Shown here: in pieces, positions 7,639 to 14,688 of the stretch
Numbering within the stretch: position 1 is the first letter of the stretch
Layout of the letters: the number at the start of each line of letters is the position of its first letter
Assembly (NCBI GenBank): GCA_937129145.1
Contig: CAKZMU010000018.1
Location: forward strand, 1 to 38,042
Length of the DNA: 38,042 nt
Source of the DNA: an uncultured Lacinutrix sp.
Lineage (GTDB): Bacteria > Bacteroidota > Bacteroidia > Flavobacteriales > Flavobacteriaceae
Direction: 5' to 3'
The notes under the pieces: generated by a model
Database searches by the model: none
Seen by the model: the letters and a program-made list of their open reading frames with translations, nothing else
What the model was told of the DNA's origin: nothing
Program-made: the position numbers and the translations under genes

Positions 7639-9375
7639 ATGATAAAAGAATTAAAATGGCTTAAGGCTGACCAAATAGAATTTCTAAATAATGGGTATTT
7701 AGACGAAGATGAAACCCCTATAGAAAGGTTTCAAACAATATGTGACAATGTGCAATTTTGGGTAGATACTATACACTCAAAATCTCTAAACGAACACCCA
7801 ACAAAAGTGTTAGATTATAGTAGAGTTCAAAATATTGGTAAACGATTTGAGGGATATTTTGAAAAAGGGTGGATTTCTTTGGCTACACCAGTATTGAAAA
7901 ACTTTGGAAAAAAAGATAATTTACCTATCTCCTGTAATTTTAGTATACTTGAAGATAGTTTGTCTGGTATATACGAAGGATTACATGAGACTGGAATGTT
8001 GGCAAAATATGGTGCAGGAACAGCAGTTAATTTTTCCGATATACGTCCTATAGGTTCAAATATATCGACAGGGGGTACAAGTAATAGTGTACTTGACTGG
8101 ATAGAGCTCTATGCCGATATGATGTCCAAAACTGCTCAAAATAGAGCTAGAAGAGGGTTTTTAACAGCTTATCTCTCAATAGACCATCCAGAAATAATGG
8201 ATTTTCTTGACATAGGGACACATAGAATTCCCTCTGACAAACAACGATTTTTTCAAACTATAACTACAGCCGTAACCATACCAGAGGGATGGAGAGAAGA
8301 TTTGAAAACTAATTCTGAAAAAAAGAAGATATTTACTAAATTACTGAATACAAGAAAAGAAGCGGGATTTCCCTATATCCAAGATTTGACAAATGCAAAC
8401 AAAGGTGTATGTCAAGCATATATAGATAAAGGGATGAAAATAAAATCATCTAATATTTGCAATGAAATTTCAGAGTATGCAGACTATGAAAAGACTTTTG
8501 CTTGTTGCTTATCTTCCGTAAACTTATACTATTTTGATGAGTGGAAAGAAGATAAAGATTTCATATTCGATATGAATATACTGTTGGATTGTGTTATTGA
8601 GGAATACATTGAAAAGGGAAGTAAACTAAAAGGACTTGAAAAAGCGGTTAAATTTGCAAAAGAGCATAGAGCAATAGGTTTAGGTACTACGGCTTTTTGT
8701 ACTTATTTACAAAAGAACAGTATTGTATTTGGTTCATTGGAATCATACCAAAAAAACTATCAAATATTTTCATTGTTAAGGGAGCAGAGCGATATTGCCT
8801 CTAAGTGGATGGCAGAGAACTGGGGAGAGCCAGAAGTACTAAAAGGATATGGAGAAAGAAATACTTCCCGCCTTGCACAGGCACCTAAAAAATCAACTAC
8901 GTTTATAGATGGTGGTACATATCTTGCTCTTAGTGAGAGTATAGAGCCACATAAAAGTAATTACAATGAGAAGAAGTTAGCTAAAATACAAGTTACTTTT
9001 AAAAATAAAGAGCTTGAAAAAGTTTTAATAGCTAAAAATAAGAACACTAGAGAAGTTTGGGACAGTATAGCTGATTATAACGGTAGTTCAAGGCATTTAG
9101 ATTTTTTAACAGAGCATGAGAAAAAAGTATTTGAAATATTTTCAGAGGTATCCCAAGCAGATGTTATTAAACTTGCGGCGCAACGAAATAAATTTATTGA
9201 TCAAGGACAAAGTATTAACCTGATGATACATCCTGATACTCCAGCAAAAGAACTTATAAAATTACACTTAATGGCTTTTGATGAAGGGTTAAAAGGATTA
9301 TATTATCAGTATTCAATAAATTCAGCACAAAAATTTTCACAAGAATTACTTACGTGTAGTTCATGTGAAGGATAA
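7639..9375 (+). CDS. nrdA: Class I ribonucleotide reductase large (catalytic) subunit
   Basis: Reduces ribonucleoside diphosphates for phage DNA synthesis. Active-site residues are all present: Cys99 in ISCNF, Asn272/Cys274/Glu276 in SNICNE, a partner Cys at 289 or 290 in FACCLSSVNL, the Tyr555-Tyr556 radical pair in GLYYQYS, and a C-terminal thiol pair C573-S-S-C576. The protein is short (578 residues against about 700-760). It starts directly at the catalytic domain (KWLKADQIEFLNNGYL) with no ATP-cone, and several loops are trimmed, so dATP feedback through an N-terminal cone is not expected. Together with nrdB it lets the phage make dNTPs independently of host control. Confidence 0.92.
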   Translation: MIKELKWLKADQIEFLNNGYLDEDETPIERFQTICDNVQFWVDTIHSKSLNEHPTKVLDYSRVQNIGKRFEGYFEKGWISLATPVLKNFGKKDNLPISCNFSILEDSLSGIYEGLHETGMLAKYGAGTAVNFSDIRPIGSNISTGGTSNSVLDWIELYADMMSKTAQNRARRGFLTAYLSIDHPEIMDFLDIGTHRIPSDKQRFFQTITTAVTIPEGWREDLKTNSEKKKIFTKLLNTRKEAGFPYIQDLTNANKGVCQAYIDKGMKIKSSNICNEISEYADYEKTFACCLSSVNLYYFDEWKEDKDFIFDMNILLDCVIEEYIEKGSKLKGLEKAVKFAKEHRAIGLGTTAFCTYLQKNSIVFGSLESYQKNYQIFSLLREQSDIASKWMAENWGEPEVLKGYGERNTSRLAQAPKKSTTFIDGGTYLALSESIEPHKSNYNEKKLAKIQVTFKNKELEKVLIAKNKNTREVWDSIADYNGSSRHLDFLTEHEKKVFEIFSEVSQADVIKLAAQRNKFIDQGQSINLMIHPDTPAKELIKLHLMAFDEGLKGLYYQYSINSAQKFSQELLTCSSCEG

Positions 9376-9389
9376 ACAATAAATAAACT

Positions 9390-10478
9390 ATGGAAAAAGA
9401 AATTAAATTTTGTTACGAAAAACTCTTACCTATATCGAAATCGGTATCTGGGAGACAAAGTGCGGTAGCTTACAAGAGTAAGTACTGGGAAAAAGGATAT
9501 GAAATAAGAGTAGCTTTTATTAACGGGACAGATACTCAAAAAGAGGAATTCATCTCTGTATTGGAAGAATATCTACAGCCCCTTGACCTATCGTGGGTGT
9601 ACTCGGATATTACTACAAGCGAGGTAAGGGTTTCGTTCAGTGCGGGATGGGGGTCATATTCTTACTTAGGAACGGACTGTAGGTTCATACCAAAAACAGA
9701 GGAAACCCTTAATATAGGATGGTCTGGAAGGGCGGTGATGTACCACGAGATAGGGCATTTGCTAGGCTTAACTCACGAGCACCAGTCGCCTAACAGAGAT
9801 TTTGAGTTCATACTAGAAGAAGTCCGTAAAGATATAGGTATAAGGACACTTAATAATTGGACGGACGAGGATATATACTATCAGGTTATAAACAAGGCAC
9901 TGGCAGAGAATGTGGACGCTACTTTGTTCGATATGAAATCGGTAATGCTCTACTATTTCCCCAACAGGTGGACAAAAGGCAATTTCGAAACTAACGAGAA
10001 CCCAGTACCAAGTGAGATGGATCTTGCTTTCCTATTGGACAAATATGGGGTTACGGAACAGGATTTGATTGCGCCAGTTATAACTTTAAACGGAGAGCAA
10101 AATCAGACTGTTGAATATGGCACCCAGTATGTAGATTTAGGAGCCACGGCAGTAGATAATAAGGATGGTGATGTTACCGACCATATAATGGTAGAGGGGC
10201 TTATAGACACCTTTGAAAGTGGCTTACAGTATTTACTTTACTCTGTTCAGGACTCTGCGGGGAACGTAACTGAAAAGACACGTACAGTTCTTGTTAAGGA
10301 ACAGGAAAAGCAAGGGTGTCTCGGATTTTTATCCAGACTTTTTAAAACGGAGAAGCAACTCGCGAAATTGACTGAAGACCAGTTATTGACTATATGTGAT
10401 GAACTTGGAATCGATGCCACTAAAGAAGATTTAAAAAAAGATACGGTAATTAAGGTTTGGCAGAAAATAAGTAAATAG
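9390..10478 (+). CDS. Metzincin (astacin-like) metalloprotease with DUF5011 domain
   Basis: The zinc site HEIGHLLGLTHEH (His119, Glu120, His123, Gly126, His129) is the HExxHxxGxxHE signature of astacin-type metzincins. A Met-turn follows as SVMLYY (Met186, Tyr188/189). Residues about 228-303 form an Ig-like DUF5011 repeat (APVITLNG, DNKDGDVTD, YSVQDSAGNVTEKTRTV). A short C-terminal HeH/LEM-like helical motif lies at 325-361 (LTEDQLLTICDELGIDATKEDL). No signal peptide is visible, although the family is normally secreted. It sits 14 bases after nrdA and before a terminator, far from any structural gene. It could be a virion or lysis-time enzyme acting on host surface proteins, or act inside the cell; neither can be decided. 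Confidence 0.8.
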   Translation: MEKEIKFCYEKLLPISKSVSGRQSAVAYKSKYWEKGYEIRVAFINGTDTQKEEFISVLEEYLQPLDLSWVYSDITTSEVRVSFSAGWGSYSYLGTDCRFIPKTEETLNIGWSGRAVMYHEIGHLLGLTHEHQSPNRDFEFILEEVRKDIGIRTLNNWTDEDIYYQVINKALAENVDATLFDMKSVMLYYFPNRWTKGNFETNENPVPSEMDLAFLLDKYGVTEQDLIAPVITLNGEQNQTVEYGTQYVDLGATAVDNKDGDVTDHIMVEGLIDTFESGLQYLLYSVQDSAGNVTEKTRTVLVKEQEKQGCLGFLSRLFKTEKQLAKLTEDQLLTICDELGIDATKEDLKKDTVIKVWQKISK

Positions 10479-10498
10479 CCAAACGTTAAAATTATATT

Positions 10499-10530
10499 AA
10501 AAGACTATCATTAATTTGGTAGTCTTTTTT
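10499..10530 (+). terminator. Intrinsic terminator of the nrd-protease operon
   Basis: AAAAGACTATC (10499-10509) pairs with GGTAGTCTTTT (10518-10528), with one wobble pair and an 8-base loop, ending in six T (10525-10530). It lies 20 bases after the protease stop. Its 3' arm overlaps the TTG of the promoter for the downstream RNA. Confidence 0.75.
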
Positions 10531-10546
10531 ATTTGAAGTATATTTG
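10516..10546 (+). promoter_or_regulatory. Promoter for a structured small RNA
   Basis: TTG (10516-10518), exactly 20 bases, then TATATTTG (10539-10546), a perfect TAnnTTTG. Transcription should begin about 10550-10552, which is exactly where the closing stem of the RNA begins. It is the best promoter match in the window. Confidence 0.7.
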
Positions 10547-10549
10547 TAT

Positions 10550-10670
10550 AAGAAAAGGATTCAAGATTCTAATGGTGCCAAATTCCTGCCATTGGTAATC
10601 GTAAAGAGGCTACTCGCAAGGTAGTCAGTTCCAAGAGTAAAGGATTGTGAGGAACTGCCTTTTCTTTTTT
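10550..10670 (+). ncRNA. Candidate structured small RNA 1 (four-way junction)
   Basis: About 120 bases with no credible reading frame. P1: AAGAAAAGG (10550-10558) pairs perfectly with CCTTTTCTT (10658-10666). Inside are three hairpins. P2 is GATTCTAATGG (10565-10575) with CCATTGGTAATC (10589-10600), 11 pairs with a single bulged T at 10596. P3 is GGCTAC (10608-10613) with GTAGTC (10621-10626), one wobble, 7-base loop. P4 is AGTTCC (10627-10632) with GGAACT (10651-10656). The 3' end runs into TTTTTT (10665-10670). Promoter, compact fold and T-run fit a free-standing regulatory or decoy RNA. I do not recognise a known family. Confidence 0.7.
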
Positions 10671-10677
10671 AATAATT

Positions 10678-10750
10678 AAAATACTAGGAGAAGTCGTTAA
10701 ATAGGAAAGATGTGCTCTGACTTCGTGTAGCATGTGCCTAGTATTTTTTT
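10678..10750 (+). ncRNA. Candidate structured RNA 2 (11-bp stem enclosing a pseudoknot)
   Basis: AAAATACTAGG (10678-10688) pairs perfectly with CCTAGTATTTT (10737-10747), followed by T to 10750. The enclosed 48 bases can form an H-type pseudoknot: GAAGTC (10690-10695) with GACTTC (10719-10724), and ATGTGCT (10710-10716) with AGCATGT (10729-10735, two wobble pairs). Only single bases link the knot to the outer stem. It starts 8 bases after RNA 1 and ends 15 bases before ATG 10765. It may be a second small RNA, the 3' part of one longer transcript, or a riboswitch-like leader with terminator. No own promoter box is seen. Confidence 0.6.
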
Positions 10751-10764
10751 AAACAAAAAACATT

Positions 10765-11025
10765 ATGAAATTCAAAGATTATTTAAAAATGTTAAACGAT
10801 TTTGCAGAAGCTAATCCAGAATCATTGGAATATATAACTCTTTATGCAAAAGATGATGAGGGTAATGGATATCAAGAAGTACATTATGACCCTACTTTAG
10901 GTCATTCAGAAGGTGGATATAATGCTGAATTCTCTTCGCTTGAATCTATTGAAGAAAACTTCCAAGATGACCCCGAAGAATACTCTAAAGAAGATTACCC
11001 TATTAATTCAATATGTATAAACTAA
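10765..11025 (+). CDS. Acidic hypothetical phage protein, 86 aa
   Basis: A strongly acidic protein with a pattern common in small phage proteins: ITLYAKDDEGNGYQEVHYDP followed by an acidic tail. The function of such proteins is unknown. It is the first gene downstream of the two structured RNAs, so its expression may depend on read-through or control by RNA 2. Its TAA shares a base with the next ATG (TAATG). Confidence 0.75.
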   Translation: MKFKDYLKMLNDFAEANPESLEYITLYAKDDEGNGYQEVHYDPTLGHSEGGYNAEFSSLESIEENFQDDPEEYSKEDYPINSICIN

Positions 11026-11156
11026 TGGAAGTATTTGATTATAACCCGAACGCACCGTGGAACCAAAGTGAAGAAGAGAACGAATGTTATTATTGTGGTG
11101 AACCGTGTGAAAGAATGTATTGTAGTAACGATTGTAAAAACGCGGATATATTATGA
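11025..11156 (+). CDS. Small zinc-finger-like protein, 43 aa
   Basis: A 43-codon gene between TAATG and ATGA junctions with its neighbours. It contains ECYYCGEPCERMYCSNDCKN: two CxxC-like pairs spaced as in small treble-clef or zinc-ribbon knuckles ending in CS..C. It probably binds one zinc ion and may contact nucleic acid or protein. An in-frame ATG at 11013 would add four residues; I chose 11025 for the TAATG coupling. Confidence 0.65.
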   Translation: MEVFDYNPNAPWNQSEEENECYYCGEPCERMYCSNDCKNADIL

Positions 11157-11431
11157 GTTTTGCTAGTGATATGGGGCACGATATACCCAACGGTTATGAT
11201 GATAGTTATGAGGTAGGATACTCTTCTAGTTATAATTATTCAGGAACGTTACCTTATTTTCTAAATGTAAGAGAAATAAGAAGTCAAACTGAAAAAGCTT
11301 GGTTGATATTGTTTGAACAAAATAATATAGAACATTGGATACCCAAATCAGTAGGTAAATTAATGAAAGAGGATAAAGTTATGAGAATACCCGAATGGTT
11401 GGTATGGAAAATAGCAGAAGAACATGTATAA
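11153..11431 (+). CDS. Hypothetical phage protein, 92 aa
   Basis: The C-terminal two thirds follow a pattern familiar from small phage proteins: REIRSQTEKAWLILFE, then EHWIPKSVGKL and a closing RIPEWLVWKIAEE helix. It looks like a small beta-barrel that reads 'may act as effector of...'; in fact the role of this group is unknown. The N-terminal 30 residues are low in complexity (Gly, Ser, Tyr, Asp). It starts in an ATGA overlap and overlaps the next gene by 8 bases. Confidence 0.7.
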   Translation: MSFASDMGHDIPNGYDDSYEVGYSSSYNYSGTLPYFLNVREIRSQTEKAWLILFEQNNIEHWIPKSVGKLMKEDKVMRIPEWLVWKIAEEHV

Positions 11432-11753
11432 ATATAAAACAGGAAAATTGGTTCAAGAAAACGATATCTGCTTCTATTCAGAGGTTATAGATGATTATGC
11501 CGACGGAATATATAGGATGGAAATTATAGATGGAGAACTTACACCGAGAGGCTATATGACAAATTACATGGGAGCTTTCATGGGTATAGTAGAAAGAGAT
11601 GAAAACACAGTACCGTTAAAATACTGTTGTAATGAAAATATAGACCCGTTAGAATTAGAGTGTTTTACGTTGATAGGAAAAAGTCCTAAAGATGACCATA
11701 TGTTAACAGTTGAATGGGCGAGTAAAAACTATAAATTAAATGAAGATGATTAA
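11424..11753 (+). CDS. Hypothetical protein, 109 aa
   Basis: A soluble acidic protein with a beta-rich look (KTGKLVQENDICFYSEVIDD, YRMEIIDGELTPRGYMTNY). No catalytic motif or membrane segment. It overlaps the following short membrane-protein gene. No family recognised. Confidence 0.65.
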   Translation: MYKYKTGKLVQENDICFYSEVIDDYADGIYRMEIIDGELTPRGYMTNYMGAFMGIVERDENTVPLKYCCNENIDPLELECFTLIGKSPKDDHMLTVEWASKNYKLNEDD

Positions 11754-11862
11754 CTTATTAATAGGAGGTGATACATTTGAATTTCATCCAATTGCTTTTG
11801 TAGCAGGATTTATAACAATGTTTATTATAACTATCTTAATTAAAAGAAATAATCCAGAATGA
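11740..11862 (+). CDS. Small single-pass membrane protein, 40 aa
   Basis: Short frame with one clear membrane span (IAFVAGFITMFIITILI) followed by a basic tail (KRNNPE). It overlaps the previous gene by 14 bases and ends in an ATGA with the next. A second ATG at 11746 would shorten it by two residues. An AGGAGG-like sequence lies inside it and is not relevant to its start. Confidence 0.55.
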   Translation: MKMINLLIGGDTFEFHPIAFVAGFITMFIITILIKRNNPE

Positions 11863-12032
11863 TTGAGCAACTAACACACCAACAAATTAAAATAGGAGCA
11901 CACATACTACGTAACGATGTAGTACCTAGTGTATGGTTAGAAGATAGAATTAACTCGGGAGAAAAGCTTGTGAGTTTTTTGAAGTCTTACCGAATGGAAA
12001 ACGATAAAACTAAATTTAAAATTATATTATGA
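11859..12032 (+). CDS. Small hypothetical protein, 57 aa
   Basis: Linked to both neighbours by ATGA overlaps. It is a mixed-charge protein (LTHQQIKIGAHILRNDVVPS, then WLEDRINSGEKLVSFLKSY). No family recognised. Its support is mostly the continuous overlapping architecture. Confidence 0.6.
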   Translation: MIEQLTHQQIKIGAHILRNDVVPSVWLEDRINSGEKLVSFLKSYRMENDKTKFKIIL

Positions 12033-12190
12033 GCATATTTAAAACAATTTTAAAAACACTGCACTACATTATTTGGACTACACTTATTATTATGTGGGCA
12101 TTCACAGACATGATAGATGAAATGAGTACCAACGACCTTATAATGGTCTGTACAGTAATATTAATTGAAACACTAGACAAAAATGACTAA
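12029..12190 (+). CDS. Small membrane protein, 53 aa, two possible spans
   Basis: Two hydrophobic segments (YIIWTTLIIMWAF and LIMVCTVILI) are separated by an acidic loop (DMIDEMSTND). It starts in an ATGA overlap and overlaps the SLOG gene by 8 bases. Small two-span phage proteins can be superinfection or holin-like factors, but nothing here decides this. Confidence 0.6.
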   Translation: MSIFKTILKTLHYIIWTTLIIMWAFTDMIDEMSTNDLIMVCTVILIETLDKND

Positions 12191-12602
12191 AATCGGATTC
12201 ACAGGAAGTAGAAAAGGGATGTCTGAGAAACAACTGTCTGAATTAGGAGATATGATGGTCAGAATAGATGTAGTTGAAGATATGAATATAACAGAAGTTC
12301 ATCACGGTATGTGCATTGGTGCTGATCAAGATTTTCATAACTTCATTTTAGAGTTCGGCGGCAAAATAATTGGACATCCAGGATATGGTAAATATGATGG
12401 AGATATGAGACCTAATAGGGCAGAGGTAACTGTAGATGAGCTGAGAGAAGAGTTACCTTATTTTGAGCGTAATAGAAATATAGTAGATGAGTGTGATATA
12501 TTACTAGCCTGTCCTTATGATAATATTGAAAAAGGTGGTACTTGGTATACCATCAACTATGCAAAGAAAGCAGGTAAGAAAGTAATAATATTTGAAAGAT
12601 AA
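12183..12602 (+). CDS. SLOG superfamily (YspA/DprA-like Rossmann) protein
   Basis: A nucleotide-ligand-binding Rossmann-like protein. GFTGSRKG at residues 5-12 is the first glycine-rich loop. HHGMCIGADQDFH and the C-terminal PYFERNRNIVDECDILLACP and GGTWYTINYAKKAGKKVIIF are the diagnostic SLOG strands and loops. SLOG domains bind or process NAD- or nucleotide-derived ligands; one type is the sensor of Thoeris defence. This 139-residue protein is a complete single domain. In a phage it may act as a sponge for, or enzyme on, a host signal nucleotide, which is inference only. Confidence 0.8.
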   Translation: MTKIGFTGSRKGMSEKQLSELGDMMVRIDVVEDMNITEVHHGMCIGADQDFHNFILEFGGKIIGHPGYGKYDGDMRPNRAEVTVDELREELPYFERNRNIVDECDILLACPYDNIEKGGTWYTINYAKKAGKKVIIFER

Positions 12603-12739
12603 TGGGCTTAATTCCGATTTTAATCATTTTATTTTTGTACCTTTGGTGCAGACCTAAAATATACCAAGACCCTTACACGGAAATATATACCGTACACTAT
12701 ACTAATTGGAGAAGGGAACGTAAAATAATTTTGATATGA
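12602..12739 (+). CDS. Small N-terminally anchored membrane protein, 45 aa
   Basis: Joined to the SLOG gene by TAATG and to the next gene by ATGA. The N-terminal span (LIPILIILFLYLWC) is followed by a polar, basic tail (NWRRERK). The hydrophobic segment starts at residue 3, so a signal-anchor topology is likely. No family recognised. Confidence 0.6.
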   Translation: MGLIPILIILFLYLWCRPKIYQDPYTEIYTVHYTNWRRERKIILI

Positions 12740-13020
12740 AAGATAACTTAGTTTTAGTAATTATAGAGAAAGATTTAGATGATAAGGAAGAGAGTGTTAT
12801 TGGCGTGGCAAGTTCTGCCGAGAAAGCTGATGAAATGATTGACCAATATTACGGAATCAACGCTAAAGGTAAGACGTGCACTAAAGGTAAAAAAGATTAC
12901 AGGCATGATTTAGAATTCTCTGATATAGCTTGGCAACAGAACATAGATTGTTGTTGGAACGGAGTGGAAAAATATAAATGCATAGTAACGGTAACTTATT
13001 TTGAATTAGACAAAGTATGA
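12736..13020 (+). CDS. Hypothetical protein, 94 aa
   Basis: Starts in an ATGA overlap. The first half (LVLVIIEKDLDDKEESVIGV, SSAEKADEMIDQYYG) resembles small phage proteins built as a strand, hairpin and helix. The second half has DIAWQQNIDCCWNG and a last strand KCIVTVTYFELD. No known role. Confidence 0.65.
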   Translation: MKDNLVLVIIEKDLDDKEESVIGVASSAEKADEMIDQYYGINAKGKTCTKGKKDYRHDLEFSDIAWQQNIDCCWNGVEKYKCIVTVTYFELDKV

Positions 13021-13190
13021 GATTAAAACAGGATATAGGTTACGACCAACTTTCAGAGCATATTTTTCAATGTTATTTAATTGACACAGAGTCGGGAGAT
13101 ACTGTAGCTACAATTTTTGGCGAGAATATACAACAAGTGGACGAAAGATGTGATTATATAATTATGGCAACTATAAACGAATATGAATAA
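13017..13190 (+). CDS. Small hypothetical protein, 57 aa
   Basis: ATGA overlap with the preceding gene and TAATG overlap with the next, which supports translation. Acidic, with a strand-like QCYLIDTESGDTVATIFG segment. No family recognised. Confidence 0.6.
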   Translation: MRLKQDIGYDQLSEHIFQCYLIDTESGDTVATIFGENIQQVDERCDYIIMATINEYE

Positions 13191-13543
13191 TGAATTTAGA
13201 ACAGCTTGAAAAGTGGGATATTATTTATGGAGATTATCCAGATACAGGTTCAGTAGGTAAAAACAGACAAACTATTGATATAAGTATGGACAAAGAGTTT
13301 GGTAAAAGTCCGTTGCCAGAGAAGAAGGAACTTATTATTAAATGTCAAGATAATTGCTCTTGTATCTCTATAGATACGTGGACAGATGAAGAAGAGTATT
13401 ATATATCTTTTTACCGAAGTTACAAAGAATCTTTTTGGCGGCGATTTAAAAACGTGTTTAAATATTTGTTTTTAGGTCAAAATTTAATATCTTCGGACAC
13501 TATACTTACAAAAGAGGATTTTATGAAAATTAAAGAGTTTTAA
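13190..13543 (+). CDS. Hypothetical phage protein, 117 aa
   Basis: It has a layout I know from small phage proteins of unknown function: a CQDNCSCISI turn, an EEYYISFYRS strand pair, then SFWRRFKNVFKYLFLGQN, an aromatic basic amphipathic helix that could touch the membrane surface, then a TKEDFMKIKEF end. No catalytic motif. Confidence 0.7.
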   Translation: MNLEQLEKWDIIYGDYPDTGSVGKNRQTIDISMDKEFGKSPLPEKKELIIKCQDNCSCISIDTWTDEEEYYISFYRSYKESFWRRFKNVFKYLFLGQNLISSDTILTKEDFMKIKEF

Positions 13544-13546
13544 GAT

Positions 13547-13837
13547 ATGAACGCAATTTATGAATCGGATGATTACGCTATTATGGAAAATAGTCAAGGA
13601 AGTTTTTACTTCGGCTACGAATGGGTGTTTCAGAACGACAAGATTAAAAAATATGAAGAGATAGATAATGAAAATGATTATGAGTGGGCATTTGTGTTTC
13701 AAGACCATGAAGGACATATAATAGAAGCATATTCAACCTCTTATTTAGAAAAAGTAAATCAAAAAGTAGAAAATGATATGCCTATTAAATACCTTCTTGT
13801 AGGAATAAATCAACTTAGAAACGACCATATATTATGA
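13547..13837 (+). CDS. Hypothetical protein, 96 aa
   Basis: A soluble acidic protein rich in aromatic residues (GSFYFGYEWVFQ, YEWAFVFQDHEG). It starts three bases after the previous stop and overlaps the next gene by 4. No family recognised. Confidence 0.65.
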   Translation: MNAIYESDDYAIMENSQGSFYFGYEWVFQNDKIKKYEEIDNENDYEWAFVFQDHEGHIIEAYSTSYLEKVNQKVENDMPIKYLLVGINQLRNDHIL

Positions 13838-14019
13838 AAGATAACAATTTACAGAGAAGTGCGGACGATGCACAAAGTATTATAACAGACTTGGTTAGTA
13901 GAATTGAAGAACTGGAAGCTGAAGTAGATGAACTTGAAGATAAAGTTAATGACTTGGAGAACGAAAATGATAGCCTTTCAGATGAGATTTCTGAATTGCA
14001 AGATCAAATAGCATTTTAA
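13834..14019 (+). CDS. Coiled-coil protein, 61 aa
   Basis: Nearly the whole protein is one heptad-repeat helix: IEELEAEVDELEDKVNDLE and SLSDEISELQDQI place Leu, Ile and Val at a/d positions. It is strongly acidic and lacks a DNA-binding basic region, so an oligomerising or partner-capturing role is more likely than a bZIP-like one. Confidence 0.75.
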   Translation: MKDNNLQRSADDAQSIITDLVSRIEELEAEVDELEDKVNDLENENDSLSDEISELQDQIAF

Positions 14020-14020
14020 T

Positions 14021-14617
14021 ATGTATACTAACCCAGACAACATATTCAAACTTCCAGACCCAACAATGTTAACTTTATTATTGATACTCAAACACGCACC
14101 TAATAGAGATATGTCAGAGCAAATTGCGACTTTGATTAGAGATGATGTTGCCGTAAACCTCCTAGAAGAAAAAGGATATATCAAATACAATAAAGGTAAG
14201 AAAGGAGAATGTGAATTAAGTAGAATGAGATTAACTCCAAAAGGAACAAAATATCTAAATTCTCTTCAAGACCCTGAAGTAACCGTGAATGATAAAAAAA
14301 TGTTTTCCTATTTGTGTGATATGTATCTATCCCACGAAGATGAAGAACGTCACATTGGAAACAAAAAGAAGACTTTAGAATATTGTACAGAATTTAGAGT
14401 GCTAATGGATTTAAGTATTCATCAAATGTACTGGTTATGTTGGTTTTTTTTAAAGGAGCATTCTTACACAAAAAAATTAGAATATATATTTCTTAGATAT
14501 CGCAAAGGAGAGCCCTATAGAACTTTTAGAGGAAGTCTTCATGATAGCGATTTATATCAATTTTTTGACAGTAGAAAAACAGAAGTTAAACAATTATGGA
14601 AAAAGAAAGGAGTATGA
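14021..14617 (+). CDS. Winged-helix-like hypothetical phage protein, 198 aa
   Basis: The N-terminal part reads as a winged helix: MLTLLLILKHAPNRDMSE, then VAVNLLEEKGYIKYNKG with a wing and RLTPKGTKYLNSL. The C-terminal 110 residues are helical and aromatic (HQMYWLCWFFLKEHSY) and end basic. It could be a phage transcription regulator, but no specific family is recognised. It overlaps the next short gene by 4 bases. Confidence 0.65.
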   Translation: MYTNPDNIFKLPDPTMLTLLLILKHAPNRDMSEQIATLIRDDVAVNLLEEKGYIKYNKGKKGECELSRMRLTPKGTKYLNSLQDPEVTVNDKKMFSYLCDMYLSHEDEERHIGNKKKTLEYCTEFRVLMDLSIHQMYWLCWFFLKEHSYTKKLEYIFLRYRKGEPYRTFRGSLHDSDLYQFFDSRKTEVKQLWKKKGV

Positions 14618-14688
14618 AAACACAAATAGATAAAAAAAGATTAGCAGAGCTATTGGATTACGAAAAAAGAATGATACTTTTGTTATGA
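14614..14688 (+). CDS. Very short gene or gene fragment, 24 aa
   Basis: ATG 14614 to TGA 14688, overlapping both neighbours in ATGA style. The residues KTQIDKKRLAELLDYEKRM look like the N-terminal helix of a larger protein. It may be a true micro-gene or a gene cut by insertion of the downstream endonuclease gene. Confidence 0.4.
   Translation: MKTQIDKKRLAELLDYEKRMILLL

Noticed and set aside
10556..10570. AGGA-TTCAAGA-TTCT in RNA 1 looks like a tRNA T-arm with a seven-base loop.
   Set aside because: Only four pairs with one wobble, and it competes with the stronger P1 and P2 helices; no other tRNA part aligns.
12637..12644. TACCTTTG match to the promoter box inside the small membrane gene at 12602-12739.
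   Set aside because: No -33 element at the right distance and inside a coding sequence; such 8-base matches are expected by chance in AT-rich DNA.
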